Source: Alcaligenes sp. SORT26 (lineage in GTDB: Bacteria > Pseudomonadota > Gammaproteobacteria > Burkholderiales > Burkholderiaceae_B). From it: 64,000 nucleotides of DNA. Of the stretch, positions 1 to 9,009 are shown piece by piece. Positions within the stretch are counted from its first letter, which is position 1. Each line of letters starts with the position of its first letter. Location of the stretch: assembly GCF_017377875.1 (NCBI RefSeq), contig NZ_CP070975.1:806001-870000 (forward strand). Direction: 5' to 3'. Made by a program: the position numbers and the translations under genes. The notes under the pieces were generated by a model. The model saw only the letters and a program-made list of their open reading frames with translations. It was not told the DNA's origin and made no database searches.

Positions 1-1107
1 GTGCCTTTGCACGAACGCGCTCGTCTGGCCGGTGTGGCCGTTGACGCCGTGTTTGACTCGGTCTCGGTTGCCACCACCTTCCGCAAAGAGCTGGAAGAAG
101 TGGGCGTGATCTTCTGTTCCTTTTCCGAAGCCGTGCGTGAATACCCGGAACTGGTCAAAAAGTACCTGGGTACGGTTGTCCCTCCTAGCGACAACTTCTA
201 CGCCGCACTGAACTCGGCCGTGTTCTCCGATGGTTCCTTTGTGTACATCCCCAAAGGCGTACGCTGCCCGATGGAGTTGTCCACCTACTTCCGTATCAAT
301 GCCCGCGACACCGGCCAGTTCGAGCGCACCTTGATCATTGCGGAAGAGGGCGCTTCGGTCAGTTACCTGGAAGGCTGTACGGCGCCGATGCGCGATGAAA
401 ACCAATTGCACGCAGCGGTCGTGGAACTGGTCGCGTTGGATGACGCCAAGATCAAGTACTCCACCGTACAAAACTGGTATCCCGGCGATAAGGACGGCGT
501 AGGCGGTATTTACAACTTCGTCACCAAGCGTGGCGAATGCCGTGGCGCACGTTCGCACATCTCCTGGACGCAGGTTGAAACCGGCTCGGCCATCACCTGG
601 AAATACCCCAGCGTGGTGCTGCGCGGCGATGATTCTCAAGGCGAGTTCTACTCGGTCGCCCTGAGCAATCACCGTCAGCAAGCCGATACCGGCACCAAAA
701 TGATTCATATGGGTCGCAATACCCGCAGCACGATTATCTCCAAGGGGATTTCGGCGGGCCAGGGTATCAATACCTATCGCGGCCTGGTTCGTATTACCCC
801 CAAGGCAGAGAACGCCCGCAATTACACCCAGTGTGATTCGCTGCTGATTGGCAAGCGCTGTGCTGCACACACCTTCCCAACCATGGAAGTGCAGAATCCC
901 AGCGCCAGTGTGGAACACGAAGCAACGGCTTCGCGCATTGGTGAGGACCAGCTCTTTTATGCCATGCAGCGCGGCCTGACTGCCGAAGATGCCGTCTCCA
1001 TGATCGTGAACGGCTTTTGTAAAGAAGTAATTAAAGAATTGCCCATGGAGTTTGCGGTCGAAGCACAGAATTTGCTCGGCGTCAGCTTGGAAGGCAGTGT
1101 AGGTTAA
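1..1107 (+). CDS. sufB: Fe-S cluster assembly scaffold SufB, C-terminal part (5' end outside window)
   Basis: SufB forms the SufBC2D scaffold on which Fe-S clusters are built in the cytoplasm. The open frame runs in from the left edge. The GTG at base 1 is not taken as the true start, because about 368 residues are present and the family is usually near 480-495. The SufB beta-helix core is visible, including the conserved Cys in [11 protein letters not shown] and the Glu in SVEHEA, which in E. coli SufB take part in cluster assembly. The stop lies 13 bases before sufC, with AAGGAG in between. It is the first visible gene of the suf operon. Identification is very secure. Confidence 0.96.
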   Translation: MPLHERARLAGVAVDAVFDSVSVATTFRKELEEVGVIFCSFSEAVREYPELVKKYLGTVVPPSDNFYAALNSAVFSDGSFVYIPKGVRCPMELSTYFRINARDTGQFERTLIIAEEGASVSYLEGCTAPMRDENQLHAAVVELVALDDAKIKYSTVQNWYPGDKDGVGGIYNFVTKRGECRGARSHISWTQVETGSAITWKYPSVVLRGDDSQGEFYSVALSNHRQQADTGTKMIHMGRNTRSTIISKGISAGQGINTYRGLVRITPKAENARNYTQCDSLLIGKRCAAHTFPTMEVQNPSASVEHEATASRIGEDQLFYAMQRGLTAEDAVSMIVNGFCKEVIKELPMEFAVEAQNLLGVSLEGSVG

Positions 1108-1120
1108 GGAGAATAATGAA

Positions 1121-1900
1121 ATGCTGACGATTAAAGATTTGCGCGCTTCGGTTGAAGATAAACCTATCCTTAAAGGTCTGAATCTTCAGATCAATCCCGG
1201 CGAAGTTCACGCCATCATGGGCCCGAACGGCTCGGGCAAGAGCACCTTGTCCCAGGTGCTGGCTGGCCGTGAAGACTACACCGTTGAAGGCGGTTCGGTA
1301 GATTGGCTGGGTCAAGACCTGCTGGAAATGAAGATCGAAGACCGTGCCCGTTCCGGCCTGTTCCTGGCATTCCAGTACCCCATTGAAATTCCCGGTGTCT
1401 CCAACGCCTATTTCCTGCGTGCTTCCGTGAACGCCGTGCGCCGTCATCAGGGTTTGCCTGAGCTGGACGCCATGGACTTCCTCAAGCGCGTTAAAGAGGA
1501 AATGAAGATTGTTGGTATGCGTGAAGAGTTCTTGTACCGCTCCGTGAACGAAGGTTTCTCCGGCGGCGAAAAGAAACGCAACGAAGTTCTGCAAATGAGC
1601 CTGCTGGAACCCAAGCTGGCCATTCTGGACGAAACCGACTCCGGTCTGGATATTGACGCTTTGCGCGTGGTTGCGGACGGCGTGAACCGTCTGCGTTCCC
1701 CCGAGCGTTCCTTGCTGGTGATTACTCACTACCAACGTCTGCTGGACTACATCGTGCCTGACTTCGTGCACGTGCTGGCGGGTGGTCAGATTATCCGTTC
1801 CGGTGGCCGTGAATTGGCTCTGGAACTGGAAGAACGTGGCTACGGCTGGGTGCTGGAACAAGCAGCCGCCGAACAAAAAGCCAAGGGAGCTGCGGTATGA
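1121..1900 (+). CDS. sufC: Fe-S assembly ATPase SufC
   Basis: ABC-type ATPase that powers the SufBC2D scaffold. The protein has 259 residues, a little longer than the usual 248-250. Walker [10 protein letters not shown] is at residues 34-42, the ABC signature FSGGEKKR is near 150, and Walker [13 protein letters not shown] follows; the D-E-T-D-S-G form is typical of SufC. The ATG at 1121 is preceded by AAGGAG about 10 bases upstream. The last codons overlap sufD by an ATGA junction, implying translational coupling. There is no membrane segment, as expected for this soluble member of the ABC superfamily. Confidence 0.97.
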   Translation: MLTIKDLRASVEDKPILKGLNLQINPGEVHAIMGPNGSGKSTLSQVLAGREDYTVEGGSVDWLGQDLLEMKIEDRARSGLFLAFQYPIEIPGVSNAYFLRASVNAVRRHQGLPELDAMDFLKRVKEEMKIVGMREEFLYRSVNEGFSGGEKKRNEVLQMSLLEPKLAILDETDSGLDIDALRVVADGVNRLRSPERSLLVITHYQRLLDYIVPDFVHVLAGGQIIRSGGRELALELEERGYGWVLEQAAAEQKAKGAAV

Positions 1901-3204
1901 GTCTGCCAGATTGGGTCAACAGCTTTGCCGCTCAGGCTGCACAAGCACCTGGGGCCGGTCTGCCATGGCTAAGCGCTATGCGTCAGCGCGCCCTGGATCG
2001 TTTTGCACAAGAAGGCTGGCCAACCACGCGTATTGAAGCCTGGCATCACACCTCTTTGGCTTTGCTGGAACAGCAAAGCTTTGCACCTCAGAAATCGGCC
2101 TCGGCTGCCGAGATGGTGGCTGCAGTGCGTCAGGAAGAAGACGGGTATTTCCTGGTCTTTGTGGATGGTCATTACGACGCGTCCTTGTCGCATCTGCGTG
2201 AGTTGCCTGCTGGCGTGCGTTTGTCGTCGCTGAGCGCCTGTCTGGAACAAGATGCGGACTGGTTGCAACAAGCGTACGGGGATGAGTCCCGGGGGGCGTC
2301 CACCGCTGCCTTGAATCTGGCCTTGGCCCAGGACGGTGCTGCGCTGCATATAGCTGCTGGTAAACATCTGGAGCAGCCTGTTCACTTGGTGTTTGTACGC
2401 ACGCAAGGGGGCAGTGCCAGCTTTACCCGTAACCTGATTTCTCTGGAATCCGGTGCCAGTGCAACCGTAGTGGAACACTATCTGGGTCAGGATGGTACCG
2501 ACGCTTCTTTGAGCAGCGTGGTTACTCGCTTGAATGTGTCTCCTGATGCCAACCTGACGCACATGAAGTTGCAGCAGGAAGCTCTGCAAGACTTCCACCT
2601 GGCTGCAATTGATGTGCAGCAAGGCCGTGGCTCGGTATTCAATTCGCACTCCCTGTCCTTCGGTGCCCGTATTGCCCGTAACGATATTGCTACCGTTTTC
2701 AACGGCGAGCGCTGCGAAACCTTGTTCAATGGTTTGTACTTTGTAGACGGCCGCCGTCACGTAGACCACAACACCATCATTGATCATGCCCAGCCTAACT
2801 GCCAAAGCCGTGAGTTCTATCGCGGTATTCTGGCCGACACCGCTCGCGGCGTATTTAGTGGACGTGTTCTGGTTGGCAAGGGCGCTGACGGTACGGATTC
2901 GGTACAGCGTTCGGACAGCTTGCTCTTGTCCAAAATGGCACGCGCAGATTCCCGCCCCGAGCTGGAAATCTATGCGGATGACGTCAAGTGCGCACACGGT
3001 GCCACGGTGGGTCAACTGGATGCGGATAGCCTGTTTTACCTGCGCTCGCGTGGTATGACGATGGAAGATGCTCGCAATATGCTGATCTACGCGTTTGCGG
3101 CCCAGTCCCTGGAGCGTATCGCTTCCGAGAGCCTGCGTAGCCGTGCCACAGTTGGTATCAACGCTTTGTTGCCCGGCGGTCTTGCCCTTGGAGAGCTTGC
3201 ATGA
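1897..3204 (+). CDS. sufD: Fe-S cluster assembly protein SufD
   Basis: SufD is the SufB paralogue that pairs with SufB and SufC in the scaffold complex and is linked to iron entry. The protein has 435 residues (E. coli 423). The C-terminal beta-helix signature is clear: [11 protein letters not shown] followed by LFYLRSRGM, then an amphipathic C-terminal segment ending in the LRS region. It overlaps sufC upstream and sufS downstream, each by four bases (ATGA), so the three are almost certainly co-translated. No anomaly seen. Confidence 0.96.
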   Translation: MSLPDWVNSFAAQAAQAPGAGLPWLSAMRQRALDRFAQEGWPTTRIEAWHHTSLALLEQQSFAPQKSASAAEMVAAVRQEEDGYFLVFVDGHYDASLSHLRELPAGVRLSSLSACLEQDADWLQQAYGDESRGASTAALNLALAQDGAALHIAAGKHLEQPVHLVFVRTQGGSASFTRNLISLESGASATVVEHYLGQDGTDASLSSVVTRLNVSPDANLTHMKLQQEALQDFHLAAIDVQQGRGSVFNSHSLSFGARIARNDIATVFNGERCETLFNGLYFVDGRRHVDHNTIIDHAQPNCQSREFYRGILADTARGVFSGRVLVGKGADGTDSVQRSDSLLLSKMARADSRPELEIYADDVKCAHGATVGQLDADSLFYLRSRGMTMEDARNMLIYAFAAQSLERIASESLRSRATVGINALLPGGLALGELA

Positions 3205-4448
3205 ATGCGCCTATGCCCGTAACTGCTGCTGGTTTGCTGAATCACCGCGAGGATTTCCCTATCCTGGCGCGCCCCATCCGGGGTCAACGTCTGTCCTATC
3301 TGGACAACGGGGCGACGACGCAAAAGCCGCGCTCGGTTATTGAAGCCGAGGCGCGATTCTATGAGCAGTCCAATGCGAACATCCATCGCGGTGTGCATTG
3401 GCTGTCTCAGCACGCTACTGAGCTGTACGATCAGGCCAGAAGTACAGTGCGGGCATTTCTGAATGCCGCACGCGATGAAGAAATTGTCTTTACACGCGGC
3501 ACAACAGAATCCATCAATCTGGTGGCCTATAGCTGGGGCATGGACAATCTGAAAGCAGGCGATGAAATCCTGCTGACAGGCCTGGAGCATCACTCCAACA
3601 TCGTGCCTTGGCAGCTTGTTGCTCAACGTACCGGAGCCATCATTCGCGTGGTGCCAGTGCTGGACAACGGTGAACTGGATCAGGAAGCATTCAAGCAACT
3701 GCTGAACGAAAAAACCCGTTTGCTGGCCGTTGGACACGTTTCCAACGCCCTGGGTACGATCAACCCCATTGCCGAAATGACCCGTCAGGCCCATGCCGTC
3801 GGTGCCAAGGTGCTGGTGGATGGTGCTCAATCCGTTCCTCACGGTGTGGTGGACGTTCAGGCTCTGGATGCTGACTTCTATACCTTTTCGGCGCACAAGC
3901 TGTACGGGCCAACCGGTATGGGCGCCTTGTACGTGCGCTACGAGATTCTGGACAGCATGTCGCCTTGGATGGGCGGCGGTGACATGATCACCACCGTCAG
4001 TTTCGAGCAAAGCAATTACGCGCCTGTGCCACAGCGTTTTGAAGCGGGTACACCCAACATCGCCGGTGCCATTACTATGGCTGCCGCCATCGACTATTTG
4101 ATGGCGATTGGCATGCAACGCATTGCTGATCACGAGGCCTTGTTGCTGGATTACGCCACCGAAGCCTTGCTGGCGATGCCGGGTATCCGCATCATCGGTA
4201 CGGCTGCACACAAGGCGGGCATTGTGTCCTTCCTGGTCGACGGCATTCACCCGCACGATCTGGGCACCATTCTGGACATGGACGGTGTTGCTGTACGTGC
4301 CGGCCACCATTGCGCCATGCCCTTGATGACGCGCTTTGGCATTCCTGGTACCGCTCGTGCCTCTTTTGCCTTGTACAACGATTACGCTGATATTGATGCT
4401 TTGCTGGGCAGCCTGCGCAAAGCTCAAAAACTATTTGGAGTTGGCTAA
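3201..4448 (+). CDS. sufS: Cysteine desulfurase SufS
   Basis: Group II PLP-dependent cysteine desulfurase, taking sulfur from L-cysteine as an enzyme persulfide. It has 415 residues (E. coli 406). The PLP lysine is K233 in SAHKLYGPTG. The catalytic cysteine is C371 in RAGHHCAMP, within the short group II loop. The ATG overlaps the sufD stop, and the stop codon abuts the sufU start with no gap. Because sufU and not sufE follows, SufU is the expected sulfur acceptor. Confidence 0.97.
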   Translation: MNAPMPVTAAGLLNHREDFPILARPIRGQRLSYLDNGATTQKPRSVIEAEARFYEQSNANIHRGVHWLSQHATELYDQARSTVRAFLNAARDEEIVFTRGTTESINLVAYSWGMDNLKAGDEILLTGLEHHSNIVPWQLVAQRTGAIIRVVPVLDNGELDQEAFKQLLNEKTRLLAVGHVSNALGTINPIAEMTRQAHAVGAKVLVDGAQSVPHGVVDVQALDADFYTFSAHKLYGPTGMGALYVRYEILDSMSPWMGGGDMITTVSFEQSNYAPVPQRFEAGTPNIAGAITMAAAIDYLMAIGMQRIADHEALLLDYATEALLAMPGIRIIGTAAHKAGIVSFLVDGIHPHDLGTILDMDGVAVRAGHHCAMPLMTRFGIPGTARASFALYNDYADIDALLGSLRKAQKLFGVG

Positions 4449-4901
4449 ATGAGCCAGGATTTCAACGGGCTGCGCGAGCTCTACCAAGAGGTTATTTTCG
4501 ACCACAACCGTAGCCCGCGTAACTTTGAAGTAATAGAAAACGCCAGCCATTTTGCCAATGGCCACAATCCTCTGTGCGGGGATCAACTGGCTGTCTACGC
4601 GGTCGTGGAAGACGGCATTGTGAAGAAAGTCAGTTTTGTGGGGCATGGCTGCGCTATTTCCAAAGCTTCGGCATCCTTGATGACTGAAGCGGTGAAGGGC
4701 CTGAGTCTGGCCGAGTTTGAGTCTCTCTTTAAAGACATGCACGCCATGTTGACAGAGGCCCACCCCGATCGAGACCTGGGCAAGCTGGAAGTGTTATCGG
4801 GTGTGCGTGAATTCCCTGCACGGGTTAAATGTGCCACCTTGGCCTGGCATACCCTGCATAACGCCATCAATCAGGCCAAAGAAACCGCGCAAACTGAATA
4901 A
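4449..4901 (+). CDS. sufU: SufU-type sulfur-transfer / NifU-like protein
   Basis: IscU-fold protein that, in SUF systems lacking SufE, accepts persulfide sulfur from SufS. It has 150 residues. The zinc/sulfur ligands of the SufU type are present: C43 and D45 in LCGD, C68 in GHGCAISKAS and C128 in RVKCATLAW. About 20 extra residues between the second and third cysteines distinguish SufU from IscU. The start is immediately after the sufS stop. A true IscU scaffold role is less likely because the IscU signature around the third cysteine is not seen. Confidence 0.93.
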   Translation: MSQDFNGLRELYQEVIFDHNRSPRNFEVIENASHFANGHNPLCGDQLAVYAVVEDGIVKKVSFVGHGCAISKASASLMTEAVKGLSLAEFESLFKDMHAMLTEAHPDRDLGKLEVLSGVREFPARVKCATLAWHTLHNAINQAKETAQTE

Positions 4902-4916
4902 AGGCGCAAGCAAGCC

Positions 4917-5477
4917 ATGAGTTACTTTGAACGACATGATGTGCTGGTCAGCCGGGATTGCCCGGCCGTCAGTATCCCTTACGGTGCGCCCGTCACGATC
5001 GAGTCGGGCTGTACGGCAACCATTACCCAGAAGCTGGGTGGCAGCTATACCGTGATGGTAGAGGGCAACCTGTACCGGATTGAAGGTGTCGATGCCGATG
5101 CGCTGGGTTTTGAGTCCCAGGATAAGCCCGAGGTGTTTGTTCCCGAGCTGCCCCTGAGCGAAAAAACCATTGAAGACGCCGCATGGATTGTGCTCTCCAG
5201 CGTGTATGACCCGGAAATTCCCGTTGATATCGTCAACCTGGGCTTGGTCTACGCCTGCCACGTCACGCAAACTGGCCCAGAGACCTTTTCCATGACCATG
5301 GAAATGACGCTGACGGCGCCTGGCTGCGGCATGGGCACCATGATTGCTGATGAGGCCCGCTACAAGCTGGAGACTATTCAGGGCGTTGAAAAGGCCGTTG
5401 TGGATCTGGTTTGGGACCCACCGTGGAGCCGTGAACGCATGAGCGAATCAGCCCGCTTGCAATTAGGGATGCTGTAA
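4917..5477 (+). CDS. sufT: SufT family Fe-S maturation factor (DUF59/MIP18 domain)
   Basis: SufT carries a MIP18/DUF59 domain and helps Fe-S protein maturation. The 186-residue protein has an N-terminal beta-rich extension of about 75 residues and then the DUF59 core: SSVYDPEIPVDIVNLGLVY and later LTAPGCGMG with the conserved cysteine, ending in WDPPWS, which is the classic domain end. It lies 15 bases after sufU and is last in the operon, directly before a terminator. The N-terminal extension fits proteins annotated SufT rather than short PaaD-type proteins. Confidence 0.92.
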   Translation: MSYFERHDVLVSRDCPAVSIPYGAPVTIESGCTATITQKLGGSYTVMVEGNLYRIEGVDADALGFESQDKPEVFVPELPLSEKTIEDAAWIVLSSVYDPEIPVDIVNLGLVYACHVTQTGPETFSMTMEMTLTAPGCGMGTMIADEARYKLETIQGVEKAVVDLVWDPPWSRERMSESARLQLGML

Positions 5478-5482
5478 AAGAG

Positions 5483-5512
5483 AAAGCCTGCAGAATATGC
5501 AGGCTTTTTTTT
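5483..5512 (+). terminator. Rho-independent terminator of the suf operon
   Basis: Perfect stem AAAGCCTGCA (5483-5492) / TGCAGGCTTT (5498-5507) with a five-base loop, running into a T tract to 5512. It starts a few bases after the sufT stop. Confidence 0.95.
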
Positions 5513-6023
5513 GTCTGGAGCTTTTATCTAGGTGCTCTTGCTGGAGGTGTGAGCGGCTTCCGGTGGTAGTGACAGTACGGTTCGTAATGGTGTTAGCGTT
5601 TGAAAACACTTCTTTCTTTAGCAAATTCATGTGCTTATTTTTGCTGGTTATTTAGACAAGATATTGCTTGATAGCGACAAGTACTTGCCTTATTATTCGA
5701 ATCTAAAGGAAATTGATTTAATTCGTGTTTGTGTGGCACGAAAAGTGTCGATTATTATATTTCTTGGTGTTTTATCAAGAATATGAGCTTTTAGCAGAAT
5801 TCAATATGCGTGATTCTTGGCTGTGATGTTCGGCAAGATCATCCGAGGTCTATTCTTGGGCTAATACCAGGTCCCATGCGCTTTAGTGCCAGGCCTTACC
5901 TCAGGCACCAAGGCTTCAGTCAGTAAATAACAATCCGGGATATCAGTGTCATGTCGCTGCCGCTCAGTATGGTCGGCAGATTGCCTGCGTGTGGGCATAT
6001 TTTTAGTAAAAGGGAGATTGCGA
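5513..6023. other. AT-rich intergenic region upstream of the OmpR-like regulator
   Basis: No convincing gene. The region is visibly richer in A+T than the suf operon. It contains an inverted repeat TTCTTG (5761-5766) / CAAGAA (5776-5781) that could be an operator or small hairpin. The promoter of the downstream regulator must lie here, but no hexamer pair with good spacing stands out. Confidence 0.6.
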
Positions 6024-6779
6024 TTGTTCAGGATTGAAAAAATCATATTGTTATTTGACGACAATGATCTAATCCAACGGCTGACTACTGATTTTGCTTT
6101 ATGGGGAATCCCTTTGCGTGTGCTTCAAGAAAGAAGCGCTGCGGAGTTATGTTTGGATTCTGCCGAGCCAGGCGAGTTAATGATGATGTGCTCGCATAAG
6201 CAAGAATTATTGCGGGATGTTGGATGTTTGCGGGCTCAGTCACCGACTATAGGTATTGTTGTTTTGCGAGTCGATGAAATGCTTTCGCCTGTACACAGTG
6301 GATTTTTGATGCTGGCAGGCGCTGATATCTGTTTGGATCAACGCGCCCAAAGCATGGAGGTCCTGGCCAGTATCCAAGCCTTGCGTCGACGCGAATTGGC
6401 GTTGAAGGCCAAGTATTTAGAGAGTAGGGACAAGGTTTTGCTGCCCGCTCCCATAGAGTTCAACGCGAATGATTTCCGCCTTACACACGGCCCAATCTGC
6501 GGTTGGAGCTTACTGGAGGATGGATGGCGTTTGATGACACCCGGAAGCCATGCGGTAGCACTGACGGGGGCTGAGCGACGGGTGATGCGGGTATTGTTGG
6601 AAGTAAGTCCCGAGCCTGTAACGCGGGAAAAACTGTTTAGCGATAAAGAAGAGGGGCAACCCACGAGTCGCTATATCGATGTGGTGGTTAGTCGGTTGAA
6701 ACGCAAGGTGGCCTTGCATGGTGAACGACTCCCTATTCGTTCTGTGTGGGGCGTTGGCTATGTTTTTGCGGCCGACTAA
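6024..6779 (+). CDS. OmpR-type winged-helix regulator with degenerate receiver domain
   Basis: DNA-binding response-regulator-like protein, 251 residues from the proposed TTG start. That start has AGGGAG seven bases upstream; the longer ATG frame from 5946 lacks a good ribosome site and adds an unrelated N-terminus. Residues 1-120 resemble a receiver fold (ILLFDDND at the first beta strand, ADICL near the last). However, the usual phospho-acceptor aspartate after strand 3 is absent: the segment reads PGELMMMC. The lysine of the last strand is also not seen. The C-terminal about 95 residues form a Trans_reg_C winged helix (ALTGAERRVMRVLL, SRYIDVVVSRLKRK, RSVWGVGYVF). No histidine kinase lies nearby. 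It probably acts without phosphorylation; the target is unknown. Confidence 0.75.
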   Translation: MFRIEKIILLFDDNDLIQRLTTDFALWGIPLRVLQERSAAELCLDSAEPGELMMMCSHKQELLRDVGCLRAQSPTIGIVVLRVDEMLSPVHSGFLMLAGADICLDQRAQSMEVLASIQALRRRELALKAKYLESRDKVLLPAPIEFNANDFRLTHGPICGWSLLEDGWRLMTPGSHAVALTGAERRVMRVLLEVSPEPVTREKLFSDKEEGQPTSRYIDVVVSRLKRKVALHGERLPIRSVWGVGYVFAAD

Positions 6780-6887
6780 TTATAGAAATGTTGCTTTCGA
6801 ACGCCCGTAGATAGTCCGTTTTTAGCTATTACGCTGACTGCGTAGAGATACAGGTCTGTCAGCAAATGAAATTAGGTATCACTATCG

Positions 6888-7319
6888 TTATCTGAATGAT
6901 GCCAATTCAATCAAGTTATTCAGACTAGTTTCATCCATCTTTTTCCCCTGACGCAAGTACATCTCATAAACCAGACGAATAATGCGTGCCTCTGCTTCTG
7001 GCCGCAGGCCTACGCTTTTTGCCTGAAATAATAACTGCGCCTTGGTGATGATTTCCTCCAGGATATCCAGTTCCAGCACTGTGGATGATGGTTCACATGG
7101 AGTAGGGCTGCCTTCGCCTGATGCGAGCCAACTGACCGACAGATTGCTTGCCTGGGCCATTTTTACCAGACTTGACCGAGAGGGGTCGGAGTTCCCTGAA
7201 CGCCAACTTCGTAACACTGATGTGGACATTCCCATTTTATCCGCCAAGCTCTTTGCGCCACCGGCTCGCGCGATTGCCAAGTTGATCCGGTCCGGGAAAT
7301 CTTTGAATTCATTGTCCAT
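6888..7319 (-). CDS. Phage CI-type helix-turn-helix regulator (orphan)
   Basis: DNA-binding protein of 143 residues. The N-terminal about 65 residues match the bacteriophage CI repressor HTH type: SLADKMGMSTSVLRSWRSGNSDPSRSSLVKMA followed by the typical SVSWLASGEG end. The C-terminal half (from about 80) is helical and lacks a LexA/CI-type Ser-Lys peptidase region, so self-cleavage is not expected. No phage genes, integrase or cro-like partner are adjacent. It is convergent with the OmpR-like gene. The ATG at 7319 has no clear Shine-Dalgarno site, so the start is uncertain. Target genes are unknown. Confidence 0.72.
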   Translation of the reverse strand: MDNEFKDFPDRINLAIARAGGAKSLADKMGMSTSVLRSWRSGNSDPSRSSLVKMAQASNLSVSWLASGEGSPTPCEPSSTVLELDILEEIITKAQLLFQAKSVGLRPEAEARIIRLVYEMYLRQGKKMDETSLNNLIELASFR

Positions 7320-8142
7320 ATGAGTGTTATCTAATCTGCTACGAAGTTGGGGGGAGGGCGCCTCAACTAATTTAATTGCAATTTAACGTCTCGTTCTTTG
7401 TCTCTGATCAATTCTTGTCGTTTCAGCAAGGTAACACCTTGTCGCGATAAGGTCGTGCTGCACTGCGCATGCATAGAGATATGGGAGTGCATGTTCTTGA
7501 TGGGAAAGCGGCAATTTCCAGCGTTATCCTGCTCTGTTCAACAAACAATCCATTCTATCGATTAACGTTTGTTGCAGTGTGACGCTTTCTTCATGCTTGG
7601 GTGTGTTGTGCGTAGTGTCTCATCAGAGTCACTAGCGACTCTCGCGGCGCGCTTGCTATGCCGCTGGCTGCTTGAGACCTTAGCTGCGGTGATTCTACCT
7701 CTTGAATGTTCATTTGTGTTGAATGTGTGATTATCGTCTTGATATAAGCGATACAAAAAGTCATATATAGGCATTTTTTCAGTCTGAACTCTCGATGGAT
7801 GAGTGCATGGTGGCAGGCGCAGCAGAAGACATCCTTGGCACTTCTACGCTTTTACTTGCTGTGGTGACATGAGTCCGCCATCCTCTTTAATATGAAATTT
7901 ATATTTCATTTGTTGCGATGTGATTTCACTCGAGAGTCTCAGTTTTCAGACTATCTGGCATAAACCCTGTTTTGAAATTTAATCATTAATTAACAGTAGT
8001 TTAGGTGCTTTCCTGCTACGCCAGATTCACCTTTTTGATCTAACCCAAGGGTAAATACGGAGCCAAATCATCGCAGCCATAATTGAAATTTAAATTTTAT
8101 TAAGTATTATGTGAAAAACAAATTTCAATTTTAGGTTGTGTC
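7320..8142. other. Long AT-rich intergenic region between two regulators
   Basis: About 820 bases without a convincing gene; a 70-codon minus-strand frame at 7562-7774 has no recognisable content or ribosome site. The right half carries repeated TGAAAT/ATTTCA half-sites (see 7892-8127) and an FNR-like TTGATCTAACCCAA at 8035-8048. The left part contains ATTGCAAT-centred AT-rich symmetry near 7370-7387. The promoters of the CI-like repressor (leftward) and of the RpiR-led operon (rightward) must both lie here. Confidence 0.6.
7892..8127 (+). promoter_or_regulatory. Candidate operator cluster for the RpiR-family regulator
   Basis: Three inverted or near-inverted sites share TGAAAT/ATTTCA half-sites. 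ATGAAAT-N4-ATTTCAT at 7892-7909 is perfect. TGAAATTTAAATTTTA at 8084-8099 has one mismatch to a palindrome. TGAAA-N6-TTTCA lies at 8112-8127, just 16 bases before the regulator start. RpiR-family proteins often bind palindromes with GAAA/TTTC arms, so autoregulation is a reasonable inference. Nothing here proves binding. Confidence 0.45.
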
Positions 8143-8988
8143 ATGGTCATCAAAGATTCGATCCTGGATATTCTCGATGTCCTGCCCAGTGCGGAGCGGC
8201 GTTTGGCCGATGTGGTCTTGTCTCATATGGGGCAGTTAGCCACGTATTCCGCCCAGGAACTGGCCGAGAAGGCAGGCGTGTCAGCGGCTACCGCAGTGCG
8301 CTTTTTCCGGCGTTTGGGTTTTAACGGTTTTAACGAGTTCCGGGTCACAGCCCGCGAGCAAATGGGGGATGGTGCTCCTTTCAAGCGCCTGCACTCCATG
8401 TCCAGCAGCGGTATTCAGGCTGATATGACGCCGTTTATCAATGCAGACGTACAGAACATTTCCACCACTTTTCAGAACATCACTGAACAGCATCTGGACA
8501 ATTTCACCCAAGCCGCTCTGAAAGCACGACGCATCTGGGTGTTTGGTTTCCGCAATGGCCAGATCCTGGCGTGCTATGCCCACTCCTTATTGCAGCAACT
8601 GCGCTCCGATGTGCATCTGGCGGTGGGGACGGTTGCCCATCTGACCGAGCAGTTGGCCGATGTGGAAGCAGGGGACCTGGCCCTGGTGATGGACTTTCGT
8701 CGCCGCTCGGTGCTCTTGCCTTCCTTGGTGGAGCACCTGCGGGGCGAGTCGGTTCAGATGGCCTTTTTGACGGATGGTCTGGAAAGTTCCTTGCTGCGTT
8801 CGCAAGACATTGCTTTCACGGTAGCGACACGCGGCGAGTACTTGTTTGACTCGCATACCGGGACGCTCAGTCTGATCAATTATCTGGTCAGCCGGGTGGC
8901 CTTGCAGGCCGAGACGCAGGTGGCGCGCAAGTTGCAGAAGATTGAATCCATCCATCGCAGTTTTCAGGACTTGAAGTCCAATAATTAA
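8143..8988 (+). CDS. MurR/RpiR family transcriptional regulator
   Basis: Regulator of 281 residues with an N-terminal RpiR-type HTH (about 1-80: ERRLADVVLSHMG, YSAQELAEKAGVSAATAVRFFRRLGFNGFNEF) and a C-terminal SIS domain (about 120-250: ARRIWVFGFRNGQILACYAHSLLQQL) that in this family senses a small ligand, often a phosphosugar but also amino acid or purine-derived compounds. It is first in a rightward gene run, 21 bases before the diaminopropionate ammonia-lyase gene, so it is the likely local regulator. The ribosome site before ATG 8143 is weak. The ligand is unknown; given the neighbours it may not be a sugar. Confidence 0.9.
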   Translation: MVIKDSILDILDVLPSAERRLADVVLSHMGQLATYSAQELAEKAGVSAATAVRFFRRLGFNGFNEFRVTAREQMGDGAPFKRLHSMSSSGIQADMTPFINADVQNISTTFQNITEQHLDNFTQAALKARRIWVFGFRNGQILACYAHSLLQQLRSDVHLAVGTVAHLTEQLADVEAGDLALVMDFRRRSVLLPSLVEHLRGESVQMAFLTDGLESSLLRSQDIAFTVATRGEYLFDSHTGTLSLINYLVSRVALQAETQVARKLQKIESIHRSFQDLKSNN

Positions 8989-9009
8989 ACCCATAAAAGT
9001 GGAGCAGAC

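Noticed and set aside
1082-1876. Long minus-strand open frame inside sufC
   Set aside because: Mirror of a secure SufC gene; the translation is Gln/His/Val-rich antisense sequence with no recognisable domain. The same holds for similar long antisense frames at 1969-3015, 3087-4427, 9181-10158, 11618-12598, 15166-16614 and 61144-62106.
7562-7774. Minus-strand 70-codon frame in the regulator intergenic region
   Set aside because: No ribosome site, no domain, composition not protein-like; left as intergenic DNA.
6888-8142. Prophage or genomic island around the CI-like repressor
   Set aside because: Only a single repressor-like gene; no structural, integrase or replication genes, and no flanking direct repeats seen.
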